The translations under genes were made by a program, and so were the position numbers. Source: RGIG4140 sp045655105 (lineage in GTDB: Bacteria; Pseudomonadota; Alphaproteobacteria; CAAHEQ01; UBA3637). Taken from it: a stretch of 64,000 bases of DNA. Shown piece after piece: positions 1 through 7,730 of this stretch (positions are counted from its first letter, which is position 1; each line of letters opens with the position of its first letter). The notes under the pieces were generated by a model that ran no database searches, was not told the DNA's origin, and saw nothing but the letters and a program-made list of their open reading frames with translations. Location of the stretch: positions 1 to 64,000 of the forward strand of contig JAZOOQ010000043.1 in the NCBI GenBank assembly GCA_045655105.1. Direction: 5' to 3'.

Positions 1-1
1 T

Positions 2-169
2 GATGAAGGCTTATATAAAATTTCTGATTTAACTGAAATTGATTTTACAGCGAATGATTACACTATTTTAGATGATGAAAAGGGATGGCGTTTTGCTTTT
101 ATTCGTTACTATCTTATCGTTATCAAAGGTGGCGTTATTCCCCCCAAATATATTCAGAAAGTAAAATAA
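2..169 (+). CDS. C-terminal end of an unrecognised protein (5' truncated by window)
   Basis: An open frame runs in from the window edge and stops with TAA at 167-169, giving the last 55 residues of a protein. The tail is acidic then aromatic and basic (ends PPKYIQKVK). I do not recognise it. Its stop codon falls at the first bases of repeat copy 1, so the gene abuts the repeat and may itself have been cut or extended by insertion of the repeat. It could equally be a chance open frame, because no start is visible. Confidence 0.35.
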   Translation, partial: DEGLYKISDLTEIDFTANDYTILDDEKGWRFAFIRYYLIVIKGGVIPPKYIQKVK

Positions 170-364
170 TAAAGTCCGTGTATTACCAGACCTCTCCAGC
201 CAAAAAAGAAGCCACCTTTAAGGTGGTTTTTTTATTGGCTAGGAGTAACTGGTTCGGTCCAACGGGAGTAGTTGGTTCGTTCACGAAGCATTAGCGAAGT
301 AGACGCCATAGGCGGTCCCGAGTTTGCGAGGGATAAATTGCCCTGCAATTTACAATCCAGCCAC
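167..364 (+). repeat. Structured repeat, copy 1 (terminator hairpin plus hairpin tail)
   Basis: First of three related ~190-bp elements (others at 5689-5890 and 7731-7920). The 5' half is a long imperfect hairpin whose tip is CCACCTT/AAGGTGG followed by T7. The 3' half carries GACGCC-ATA-GGCGGTC (302-317), TCCC...GGGA (316-333) and TAAATTGC-CCT-GCAATTTA (334-352), then ACAATCCAGCCAC, which matches part of a tRNA-Gln 3' end. Copies 1 and 2 are very similar and share the same start (TAATAAAGTC-Y-GTGTATTACCAG). No protein is encoded. Strand is inferred from the T-run. Confidence 0.7.
205..235 (+). terminator. Rho-independent terminator inside repeat copy 1
   Basis: Stem CCACCTT/AAGGTGG (212-218 and 220-226) with a one-base centre is followed by a run of seven T. 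It would end transcription of the truncated left-end gene before the cassette promoter. Confidence 0.7.
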
Positions 365-402
365 AGATTTGATAAGAATAAAAAAATGGGTTATTTTTTT
401 TA

Positions 403-431
403 TTGACAAGTTCTAAAAAAGTTATTACAGT
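403..431 (+). promoter_or_regulatory. Sigma70-type promoter of the five-gene cassette
   Basis: TTGACA at 403-408 and TACAGT at 426-431 are separated by 17 bp. A strong Shine-Dalgarno AAGGAGG (445-451) lies six bases before the ATG at 458. The cassette therefore carries its own promoter just downstream of repeat copy 1. Confidence 0.65.
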
Positions 432-457
432 GAAAATTATTAAAAAGGAGGTTTTTA

Positions 458-1267
458 ATGATTGATTTATCATATTTAAAGGGGTTATCTTATCCAGATT
501 TTGTTGGTTTTATTAATCAATGGAATGTGTTGCCGGGGGCATACACAACTTTATCAAAATGGATTGCTTTTTCTAGGATTACAGAAAAATCACATATTTT
601 ACAGTTTGCATGTACAACAGGATTTCAATCGAGAGAAATTTCAGCATTAACAGGTTGTACAGGTGATGCTTTTGATTTGTCTGAACAGGCGGTTAAAATG
701 GCACGGTATAATCAGGAAAAGTATGCTCCGAATTCAAAAATAAATTATTTTCAGGCAGATGGCTTAACTTTGAAGGCTGAGCCTAAGTATACACATGTTT
801 TAATTGGTGCAGGTTTTCAGTTCTTTAGTGATCCATCTATGGCAATTAATAGAACTTTAGAGTTCTTAAAAGATGATGGATTTCTTTTAACATCGCCTTT
901 TTATATTGAGGGAAAAATTCCTGAAGCCTTAATTTCTGAATTTAGATCTGTGTTCGGAATTACGCCTACAACACAAGATTATAAAACTGTTATGCGATAT
1001 TTTAAAGGGCTTGAAATCATTTATGAAGATAGAAATATTTTGATTCCTGAAACGCAAGAAGAACTTGAACACTATTGTACAAGTATTACCAATAGGGCTT
1101 GTCAATTTTATAATATTACTGATGAGGCTGTTCGTCATTATATATATGAGCGTCTTTATAAAATTAAAGAAATGTCTAATAAATTACGTCCATATCAACG
1201 ATATAGTGTTCTTGTTTTGAGAAAAAGAAAAGAGATATATCCTGATAGATTAATAGAGTTGTTTTAA
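458..1267 (+). CDS. Class I SAM-dependent methyltransferase (cassette gene 1)
   Basis: 269 residues with a Rossmann methyltransferase core. Motif I is a divergent ILQFACTTG at residues 47-55 where many families have a glycine-rich VLDxGxGxG. An acidic residue follows in GDAFDLS (about 73), and motif III-like FQADGL is near 98-103. The C-terminal third (YCTSITNRACQFY and beyond) is probably a substrate lid. The substrate is unknown. Start is fixed by AAGGAGG six bases upstream. Its stop overlaps the next start (TAATG), so it is translationally coupled to the two dCTP-deaminase-like genes. In context it probably modifies a small molecule made by the cassette rather than DNA or RNA, but that is inference. 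Confidence 0.75.
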   Translation: MIDLSYLKGLSYPDFVGFINQWNVLPGAYTTLSKWIAFSRITEKSHILQFACTTGFQSREISALTGCTGDAFDLSEQAVKMARYNQEKYAPNSKINYFQADGLTLKAEPKYTHVLIGAGFQFFSDPSMAINRTLEFLKDDGFLLTSPFYIEGKIPEALISEFRSVFGITPTTQDYKTVMRYFKGLEIIYEDRNILIPETQEELEHYCTSITNRACQFYNITDEAVRHYIYERLYKIKEMSNKLRPYQRYSVLVLRKRKEIYPDRLIELF

Positions 1268-1761
1268 TGATTTTAACTGGATCTGAAATACAAAAAGCTA
1301 TTCAGTTAGGGGATATTATTATCTCAGAATTTGATGTTGCTCAAATTAATCCGAATAGTTATAATTATCATCTGGGTTCAACATTAAAAGTTTTTGATCG
1401 TTTTGATGGTGAAAAAGCGATATTTAATCAGGAGGTTATCCCAGAGAGTGGATATCTATTAAAGCCAGGCCAAATGTATTTAGGGAATACAAAAGAGGTT
1501 ATAGGTAGTCGCAAATATGCAATGTCATTAATTGGTCGTAGTTCTGTTGGTCGTTTAGGGTTGTTTCTTCAAGTGTCCGCAAATTTAGGACATACGACAT
1601 CAGCGCATCAATGGACATTAGAGCTTGTTGCGGTTAAACCCATCCTTTTATATCCCGGAATGCGTATAGGACAAGTTAGTTTTTGGACTAATTTAGGTCA
1701 GATTAAACCTTTTTCATCAACATATGCTCATTTTAATGAAGCTCATGAGGCAGTGATATGA
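1267..1761 (+). CDS. dCTP deaminase family protein with catalytic Glu retained
   Basis: 164 residues of the trimeric dCTP deaminase/dUTPase fold (family reaction dCTP + H2O to dUTP + NH3). The signature RSSVGRLGL (residues 91-99) matches RSSLARLGL of E. coli Dcd, keeping the Arg/Ser/Ser and second Arg. The catalytic Glu is present in TLEL (E119), followed by the usual LLYPGMRIGQVSF strand. The segment normally reading HVTAHRIDPGW is replaced by a divergent stretch (QVSANLGHTTSAHQW), so nucleotide specificity may have shifted. It overlaps the next gene by ATGA. It is clearly a tandem paralogue of that gene, since both begin MILTG-x-EI. A role on a free or conjugated cytosine nucleotide in the cassette is inferred. 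Confidence 0.85.
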   Translation: MILTGSEIQKAIQLGDIIISEFDVAQINPNSYNYHLGSTLKVFDRFDGEKAIFNQEVIPESGYLLKPGQMYLGNTKEVIGSRKYAMSLIGRSSVGRLGLFLQVSANLGHTTSAHQWTLELVAVKPILLYPGMRIGQVSFWTNLGQIKPFSSTYAHFNEAHEAVI

Positions 1762-2276
1762 TTTTAACAGGTCAAGAAATTTTTAATCAAGTGGAGAAGG
1801 GCAGAATAAAAATCTCCCCTTTTTATGAAGAACAGATTACAACTAATTCTTATGATTTACATTTAGGTGATCAACTTTTACGATATAAATCAAATGTATT
1901 AGATCCTAAAGTTAAACAAGAATATGAAATATTTTCTATTCCAAAAGATGGTCTTGTTTTGCCACAAGGATCTTTTCATCTAGGGGCAACTCTTGAAAAG
2001 GTTGGGAGTGACCATTTTGTTCCTATTTTACATGCAAAGTCAGGAACAGCACGAAGAGGTTTGTTTGTTCATGTGACTGCGGATTTAATTGATATTGGTT
2101 CTTATGGAAATCTTACATTACAATTATATGCAACACTTCCGGTTAAGGTTTATCCTGGTATGTGTCTCGCCCAAGTAACGTTTTGGGAACCAGTGGGAGA
2201 TATAAAATTATATTCAGGAAAATATCAGGGTAGTGAAGGCCCTCGTGCATCTGAAATATACCGTGATTTTAAATAG
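1758..2276 (+). CDS. dCTP deaminase-like paralogue with catalytic Glu replaced by Gln
   Basis: 172 residues, same fold as the preceding gene (MILTGQEIF start, KSGTARRGLFVHVTADLIDIG core, VYPGMCLAQVTFWEP strand). The position of the catalytic Glu reads TLQL, so Gln122 replaces it. RSS is KSG, losing one of the two Ser. The HVTA-x3-ID segment is closer to true Dcd than in its partner. I infer a non-catalytic or altered subunit, perhaps forming a mixed trimer with the neighbour or acting as a nucleotide-binding protein. It starts inside the previous stop codon (ATGA overlap) and ends seven bases before the AlaRS-like gene, so the two paralogues would be made together. Confidence 0.8.
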   Translation: MILTGQEIFNQVEKGRIKISPFYEEQITTNSYDLHLGDQLLRYKSNVLDPKVKQEYEIFSIPKDGLVLPQGSFHLGATLEKVGSDHFVPILHAKSGTARRGLFVHVTADLIDIGSYGNLTLQLYATLPVKVYPGMCLAQVTFWEPVGDIKLYSGKYQGSEGPRASEIYRDFK

Positions 2277-2283
2277 GTAATAT

Positions 2284-3366
2284 ATGGATACACGGCACAG
2301 AAATATTAAAAATACTTTTGAGGATGTTTTTCGTCATAATGGATTAGTTTCTTTTCCAAGTTCTTCTTTATTTTCAGATGATGAAACGGTTTATTTTGCC
2401 TGTGCAACAATAACACCATTAAAGAAAATTATTGAAAGCAATAAAATAAATCAAGGGTTGTATGTTCATCAACCATGTTTGCGTTTACAGACATTAAATA
2501 ATCCATTTGCAAAGTCTGAATCGTATCAATTTCCAGGATATTTTAATATGTTGGGAACCTTAATTAGTAAAGAACAAGTAATTCCTTTTCAAAATGCTAT
2601 TGTAGAATTATTTGATTGTTTGGGGGTTCCGAAAAATGAATTAAAAATTTTTTCTCCCACAACAAGTATTCCTATAGCATCGGAACTTCAAAAACAGTAT
2701 TTTACTGAATTTGATACAAAATCTAATCAATACTATCAATGGACTTATGGATTTAAGCAAAATATTTATGGTCTTGGGTTAACTTTTTCAATTCGACAGT
2801 CGGATAATTCATATCGAGATATCGGTCAATATGTTGCTATATTAAAAGATGGAGAGGTTATCGGTGCAGAGTTTGGATTTGGTATAGAAACATTCTTAGC
2901 GGCAGCTCAAAAGTTAAGTAATCCTTATCTTGCATATTCTATAGCTCCAGCTTTACAAAGCAGTGGGATAGAGCAAAATTTTGTAAGTACTAATGTTATT
3001 TCCATGGTTGGAGCTTTGTATTCTACGGGGCTTTCGTTGAATCAAGCACCATCGAAAGGATATAAAAGAATACTTAATAGATCATTGAATAATTTGTATT
3101 TTTTTAGTGATCAGTATGCGGTTAATGCACATCAAATTAAAGATGCACTATATCATTTTATGAAAATAGAGTTTAAATCTTTTTCTGGATTTGATGCATT
3201 TTGTGTTGATTATGACGAAAAACACAAAATATATATCGAAAATATCAAAAAACGTGATGATTATATAAAAAATCAGCGATCATTAGGTCAATCACCACAG
3301 TATATTTCAAAACGGATTCAACAACTTTATCCAACATTACACCATTATGAAAAGATAAGAGAGTAG
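2284..3366 (+). CDS. Alanyl-tRNA synthetase-like protein, catalytic core only
   Basis: 360 residues. The N-terminus aligns by eye with the AlaRS class II core: TFEDVFRHNGLVSFPSSSL (11-29) with the AlaRS segment ending VxSSSL, QPCLRL (63-68) with QRCVR, and PGYFNMLGT (84-92) with HTFFEMLGN. FGFGIETFLAA (197-207) corresponds to the GMGLER motif 3, but the motif 3 Arg is Thr. Editing, C-Ala and most of the tRNA-binding domains are absent (full AlaRS is about 870 residues). It is probably an amino-acid-activating or aminoacyl-transferring paralogue used in metabolism, not a housekeeping synthetase. The operon position between deaminase-like genes and an MccF-like peptidase supports a biosynthetic role. 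Which amino acid it uses is unknown. Confidence 0.7.
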   Translation: MDTRHRNIKNTFEDVFRHNGLVSFPSSSLFSDDETVYFACATITPLKKIIESNKINQGLYVHQPCLRLQTLNNPFAKSESYQFPGYFNMLGTLISKEQVIPFQNAIVELFDCLGVPKNELKIFSPTTSIPIASELQKQYFTEFDTKSNQYYQWTYGFKQNIYGLGLTFSIRQSDNSYRDIGQYVAILKDGEVIGAEFGFGIETFLAAAQKLSNPYLAYSIAPALQSSGIEQNFVSTNVISMVGALYSTGLSLNQAPSKGYKRILNRSLNNLYFFSDQYAVNAHQIKDALYHFMKIEFKSFSGFDAFCVDYDEKHKIYIENIKKRDDYIKNQRSLGQSPQYISKRIQQLYPTLHHYEKIRE

Positions 3367-3367
3367 T

Positions 3368-4444
3368 ATGAAACAACTTATAAAACCAAAAGCATTACAA
3401 AAAGGTGATACAATTGCGGTAGTTTCATTATCGTGGGGTGGCGCAGGTCAGTTTTTAGATTATTACCATTGTGCAAAAAAACAGTTTGAAACAGCATTTG
3501 ATGTTAAACTTATAGAAATGGCGCATACATTATCAGATCCACGAGTTTTATCTGAACACCCAGAATATAGACTTGATGATTTAATGCAAGCTTTTTTAGA
3601 TCCTAATGTTAAAGCAATTTTAACAACTATTGGAGGTGATGATACAATTCGGTTGTTATCTTTTATGACTGATGATCACTTTCAAGTTATTCAGTCACAT
3701 CCTAAAATTTTTATGGGAATGTCTGATACAACAGTCAATCATTTTATGTGTTATAAAGCAGGTATTTCCTCGTTTTATAGTCCTAGTTTGATGTTTGGGT
3801 ATGCTGAGTTTGGAGGGATTCCTGATTTTATTATTCAGAATACAAAAAAAACACTATTCTCGACACAAAATATTGGAAATTTACCGGAAAGTTCTCAATA
3901 TATTATAGAGAGTTTTGATTGGGGCATGACAGATTTTTCTCCTCGTCAAAGAATGTTATCTCCTAAATGGAAATATATTCAAGGAACACATCCTGTTCAG
4001 GGAAGATTATTGGGCGGTTGTATGGAAGTATTGAGTATGATGAATGGTAGTAATATTTGGCCTATTGGGTCTGATTGGGATAATGCAATTTTATTCTTGG
4101 AAACAAGTGAAGAAAGACAACCTCCTTCACAGTTAAAATACTTTTTAAGAAATTTAGGTTCACAAGGGATTTTAAATCGCATTAAGGGAATTTTATTTGC
4201 ACGACCCGGTGGTGAATTTTCGGAAAAAGAGGTTTTAGAACAAGAAAAATGGTTAAATCAATATTCTCAATTTGATGAAGTGCTTTTGCAAGTAGCTAAA
4301 GAATATAATCGAATGGATTTATGTATAGTAACTCATATGGATTTCGGACATACGGTTCCCCAATTAATTTTGCCGATGGGAATGTTAACGAAAATAGACC
4401 CCATTAGACAAAGGATTTCATTTTTAGAAAGAGCTGTTGAATAG
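3368..4444 (+). CDS. S66 family serine peptidase, MccF-like (LD-carboxypeptidase fold)
   Basis: 358 residues. The S66 triad is visible: nucleophile Ser119 in FMGMSDTT, Glu245 in ILFLETSEE, and His328 in DFGHTVP. GGDDTIRLL (89-97) is the usual oxyanion-region motif. An insertion around 183-203 (FDWGMTDFSPRQRMLSPKW) contains tryptophans where, as I recall the family, MccF carries its nucleobase-stacking loop; murein LdcA enzymes lack it. MccF cleaves the aminoacyl or peptidyl nucleotide microcin C and gives self-immunity. No signal peptide is seen, which fits a cytoplasmic detoxifying enzyme. It starts one base after the AlaRS-like stop. I infer self-protection for the cassette product; a cell-wall LD-carboxypeptidase is the alternative. 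Confidence 0.8.
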   Translation: MKQLIKPKALQKGDTIAVVSLSWGGAGQFLDYYHCAKKQFETAFDVKLIEMAHTLSDPRVLSEHPEYRLDDLMQAFLDPNVKAILTTIGGDDTIRLLSFMTDDHFQVIQSHPKIFMGMSDTTVNHFMCYKAGISSFYSPSLMFGYAEFGGIPDFIIQNTKKTLFSTQNIGNLPESSQYIIESFDWGMTDFSPRQRMLSPKWKYIQGTHPVQGRLLGGCMEVLSMMNGSNIWPIGSDWDNAILFLETSEERQPPSQLKYFLRNLGSQGILNRIKGILFARPGGEFSEKEVLEQEKWLNQYSQFDEVLLQVAKEYNRMDLCIVTHMDFGHTVPQLILPMGMLTKIDPIRQRISFLERAVE

Positions 4445-4448
4445 TTGA

Positions 4449-5546
4449 TTATCTTTGTCGATAGAGAGGGTCTGTTTTATCTAACAACCGTTTCATAAAC
4501 TCTTTTTTCTTAGAATAGAGAAAAGATTGAATTTTGCAATCTCCATAATTTTCATCCATTCTATTTAGTATTTCTAAACGCCTTTTATTTCTCATTAAAA
4601 CAGATAATGGGGTTTCTAATAATGATCCTAGATTAAACTCAGGCGCAAGTGGGGTATTGCATGCTCCAAACCCATAAGGAGACATTAAAAGATCTCCTGT
4701 TGGTGTTAACCCCATTACATTGCGAGATATTTGGCAAGGATTAATTTCACCTTCTTTGGGGTATAAATTCTTTAATGAACAAATCAAATTAATTTTTGGG
4801 TACTTGTATTTTTCTTCTAAATTTTTTAAAAGATTTATGCCTGCTTTATATTCTGAAGCTGTTGGAATATTTGTTTGTATTTGATTTCGACCAACAAAAG
4901 GAACGATGCGCATTAATAAATGATTTTGTATGCCTGCTTCGTGTAATGCAAAAAACATATCTCTCAGAAGCTTTGGATTTAAATTATCTTTTGTTAGAGT
5001 ACATTCTGTTTGAACAGAAACATTGTTTTTTATAAATTCTTGAGCAATTCTTAGATTATCTGTAACATAATTTTCGCTTCTGTATTCTAGTGCGCGTGTT
5101 TTATATGGATTATCAAAAGCACAATTATATTGAGAAATATATTTAGAAACATAGGGTATATCGTCTATTTTTATTCCTTTAGATGTTGTAACAAGGCTTA
5201 AATTATCACGGCCAAATTTTTGAGATGCAGCAACTAAAAATTGCAAATTTTCAGGATTCAATAAGGCATCTCCACCAGAAATTTGAAGTTCTAAATCCGG
5301 AACATCTAGTTGGGTTAATATTTTCATTTTATCAGAATAGGATAACTCCAAGCCCTTTTTTGCCAATTCATGAGATGCCTGGGTATACATATTTTGTTGA
5401 TTTCTTTTAATAGATAATGTTTCTTTTAAAGCATTATATTGAATTTCTAACAGACCATTTTTTTCCGTTGGTTTAATTGAATCTACACAACAAATGGAAC
5501 ATGCATGTGGACAAAGATATGTTATATTGTAAATTATTCCAACCAT
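4449..5546 (-). CDS. Radical SAM protein (cassette, convergent)
   Basis: 365 residues. The radical SAM [4Fe-4S] motif CPHACSIC gives C12-x3-C16-x2-C19. LQISGGDALLNPENL is the GGE-like SAM-binding strand. A C-terminal Cys pair region (NPCQISRN ... SPYGFGACN) resembles a reduced SPASM-type auxiliary segment. The substrate is unknown. It is encoded opposite the operon, and its stop lies only four bases from the stop of the MccF-like gene. Its start is preceded on the minus strand by GGAGATACTTC-ATG. It lies inside the same pair of direct repeats as the operon, so it is treated as part of the cassette. Confidence 0.85.
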   Translation of the reverse strand: MVGIIYNITYLCPHACSICCVDSIKPTEKNGLLEIQYNALKETLSIKRNQQNMYTQASHELAKKGLELSYSDKMKILTQLDVPDLELQISGGDALLNPENLQFLVAASQKFGRDNLSLVTTSKGIKIDDIPYVSKYISQYNCAFDNPYKTRALEYRSENYVTDNLRIAQEFIKNNVSVQTECTLTKDNLNPKLLRDMFFALHEAGIQNHLLMRIVPFVGRNQIQTNIPTASEYKAGINLLKNLEEKYKYPKINLICSLKNLYPKEGEINPCQISRNVMGLTPTGDLLMSPYGFGACNTPLAPEFNLGSLLETPLSVLMRNKRRLEILNRMDENYGDCKIQSFLYSKKKEFMKRLLDKTDPLYRQR

Positions 5547-5688
5547 GAAGTATCTCCTTTGAATGGTATTATATTGAATATTTTTTATTTTGTCAATTTT
5601 TGATTGTATAGAAACATTTATTTATATTTAACAAAATTTGTTGAAAAAAGTTTAAAGGAATCTTTTAAAACTCGCCAATATGAATAGC

Positions 5689-5890
5689 TAATAAAGTCTG
5701 TGTATTACCAGCCACCTATAGCGTTTAAAAAAAGCCGCCTTTGGGCGGTTTTTTTATTGGCTAGGTGAGGGGATTTGACCAACGGATGAGTTGGTTTGTT
5801 CACGAAGCGTTAGCGAAGTAGAGGCCATAGGCGGTCCCGAGTTTGCGAGGGATAAATTGCCCTGCAATTTACAATCCAGCCACCCCAGCC
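5689..5890 (+). repeat. Structured repeat, copy 2, ending in a tRNA-Gln 3' end
   Basis: Second copy, in the same orientation as copy 1 and very similar to it. It opens with TAATAAAGTCTGTG, has terminator stem CCGCC/GGCGG (5735-5748) followed by T7, then a tail with TCCC...GGGA and TAAATTGC-CCT-GCAATTTA. It ends AATCCAGCCACCCCAGCCA (5872-5890), which is the T-stem 3' strand, acceptor 3' strand, discriminator G and CCA of a tRNA-Gln. With copy 1 it brackets the cassette at 458-5546. Confidence 0.7.
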
Positions 5891-5900
5891 ACATTTAATA

Positions 5901-5924
5901 AAGGACGAGAAATTGTCCTTTTTT
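5901..5924 (+). terminator. Rho-independent terminator
   Basis: AAGGAC (5901-5906) pairs with GTCCTT (5915-5920) and is followed by more T. It sits directly after the tRNA-Gln-like end of repeat copy 2, as a terminator after a tRNA gene would. Confidence 0.6.
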
Positions 5925-5948
5925 CTTTATAAATCAAGCATTTGAATT

Positions 5949-5999
5949 AGTTCGAAGATGAATATATTTTGATAGCTTGTTTTACAACATCTTCGAACT
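5949..5999. repeat. 12-bp perfect inverted repeat
   Basis: AGTTCGAAGATG (5949-5960) is repeated inverted as CATCTTCGAACT (5988-5999), with 27 bases between. No gene is nearby except the acetyltransferase ending at 6225. The rest of 5925-6224 shows only A/T-rich sequence, including a short direct duplication of ATAAAAAATATTTA near 6086-6112. Confidence 0.55.
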
Positions 6000-6224
6000 T
6001 GCTTCTATATTTTTCAATAACTTAGCAAATTTCAGCCTTTTTTGAGCAGAAAAATGAACCTCTGCGAATTTTTGCATAGGTTAAATAAAAAATATTTAAT
6101 AAAAAATATTTATGCAATCTTTTTTACTGAGTAAGTATATATTGTATTCAATAATTCAAATCCAACTGCTTGATAACATTTATCTTCTGCTAAAATTAAC
6201 ATAAGCTTTACTTGTATAAAACAT

Positions 6225-6722
6225 TTACCTTAAATAACTAACAAAATCAGCTAAAGCAAGTTCATATTGTACATAAGATAGATCTGCGGCTTTAAATTTT
6301 TCTTTAAACCCTAACTGTGTATACACATGTTTTGCAATATTGTTTGCATTTGAGACATTAATCTGAATTATTTTATAACATTTATTATGAAATAACTCTT
6401 GAATAAAAAGAGATAAAATCTTTTTTCCAAATCCTTTATTTTGAAAATCTTGTTCACAAATCTTAATACCAATTTCCACATAAAAGTCTTTTATTTTTTT
6501 ATAATGCATTTCTCCTACAGAAGCATTATCTATTTCAATTATAAAATGACATCTATCCTCTGTATCTTTTTGTAGAAGAGATATTACTTTTTCCGAAGTT
6601 GTACCTAATCCGTTTGGAAAACCAGCATGCGCCATAACTTTTCCATCGTTCCACCAAGAAACCAATTGGGGAACATCCGTTATTTGCGCTTTTCTAATAA
6701 CTAAATTTTGAAACCTTAACAT
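6225..6722 (-). CDS. GNAT-family N-acetyltransferase (RimJ/RimL-like)
   Basis: 165 residues. The acetyl-CoA pyrophosphate loop is QNKGFGKKIL (fits Q/R-x-x-G-x-G/A), preceded by the VEIGIKI strand and followed by INVSNANNIAKHVYTQLGF, typical of GNAT motifs A and B. The N-terminus LVIRKAQITDVPQLVSWW is the usual family start. The substrate cannot be read from sequence. It lies between structured repeats 2 and 3, beside the nucleoside-type cassette. In microcin C systems a RimL-like acetyltransferase domain (MccE) gives self-immunity, so a resistance role is possible but unproven. Confidence 0.8.
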   Translation of the reverse strand: MLRFQNLVIRKAQITDVPQLVSWWNDGKVMAHAGFPNGLGTTSEKVISLLQKDTEDRCHFIIEIDNASVGEMHYKKIKDFYVEIGIKICEQDFQNKGFGKKILSLFIQELFHNKCYKIIQINVSNANNIAKHVYTQLGFKEKFKAADLSYVQYELALADFVSYLR

Positions 6723-6909
6723 TTTTAATACTGATTATAAATTACACTTATAAACATATACCACAAAATATATCTTAATGCAATAATAAACTCTATATTT
6801 GCGTACAGGCTTCTAAGGTTAGCTATAAATTGTAATATTTTATTGTAATTTTATTGACTTTCCTCCATAGATATTGGTAATATTCATGTAATCACTTACA
6901 GATATTGAA

Positions 6910-7521
6910 TTATTTTTTATTTGTTTTTAACCAAAATCGTAACTCTATGTTATTTTTATTAATGGGATGATAAGGATTGGATTTAAAAATATCACAGTCT
7001 TTTAAAGCTAAAGGTGTTTCAATTCTTCCGCCCCATTCGTTCATTCTTCCAATAATTGTCCGATAAGAGGCCTCATTTCTGGCATCACAAGTTACCAGAA
7101 TTTCAGGCAGGCTCAGTTTCTCACGACAATAGTCCAAGGATAAATCCAAACCAATTTTTGCATAACCGTGCTTTCTGGCAGACGGTCGAATAACATACCC
7201 AATATGCCCCCCAAACTCGCTAAGGGCAGGTGTTAATCTGTGGCGAATACTAAAACGCCCCAGAATGTCTTTTGTATTTGTGTCCACAAGCCATAACGTG
7301 CTGTCTGGTACATGTCCTTCTTTTAAACCAATTCCGGCTTGGGCATCTAGTAGAGGCTTCACCTTATAGGAATAAAAATTTTCTTTCAATTGTTTTTTAT
7401 CGAAAGAGGCATATTTTGTATATTGACCAAAAAACGGATCCTTAGCTTCCACCAATTCATCCACAAATCTTAAAAAAGATTCCTGGTATTCAAGAGTTGG
7501 ATTTATCAATTCAAAAGACAT
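6910..7521 (-). CDS. GNAT-family N-acetyltransferase (COG3981-like)
   Basis: 203 residues. The C-terminal two thirds carries a GNAT core: FSIRHRLTPALSEFGGHIGYVIRPS then RKHGYAKIGL as the acetyl-CoA loop, followed by VTCDARNEASYRTI and a Gly-Gly turn. The N-terminal extension with LVEAKDPFFG is common to this predicted acetyltransferase subfamily. Its start is followed on the map by an AGGAGAAT-like SD on the minus strand. It is separated from the other acetyltransferase by about 190 bp of A/T-rich DNA with no gene. The function is unknown. Confidence 0.8.
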   Translation of the reverse strand: MSFELINPTLEYQESFLRFVDELVEAKDPFFGQYTKYASFDKKQLKENFYSYKVKPLLDAQAGIGLKEGHVPDSTLWLVDTNTKDILGRFSIRHRLTPALSEFGGHIGYVIRPSARKHGYAKIGLDLSLDYCREKLSLPEILVTCDARNEASYRTIIGRMNEWGGRIETPLALKDCDIFKSNPYHPINKNNIELRFWLKTNKK

Positions 7522-7730
7522 CTGTTATTCTCCTTTCATTTTAGTGGCTTCCGTTTCAAGCTAACATACAAAACCGAAAATTGCAATGCTAAATTTTAAA
7601 TTTAGTTCCGGAAATTGATTTAATTTATGGCGTGTTTAAAACTATGATTTAATTACATTTGCTGTATTTTACTGAATGAGCGACTTAAAAAATACTCATT
7701 TACCTATCCCAAGTAGTTTGTATATTGTAC

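Noticed and set aside
85..473. Small open frames across repeat copy 1
   Set aside because: They cross a terminator and structured repeat; no coding character.
4449..5546. Viperin-type antiviral radical SAM in the cassette
   Set aside because: The protein has a CX3CX2C motif but a SPASM-like C-terminus and no clear viperin signature; the neighbours point to biosynthesis rather than ddhCTP production.
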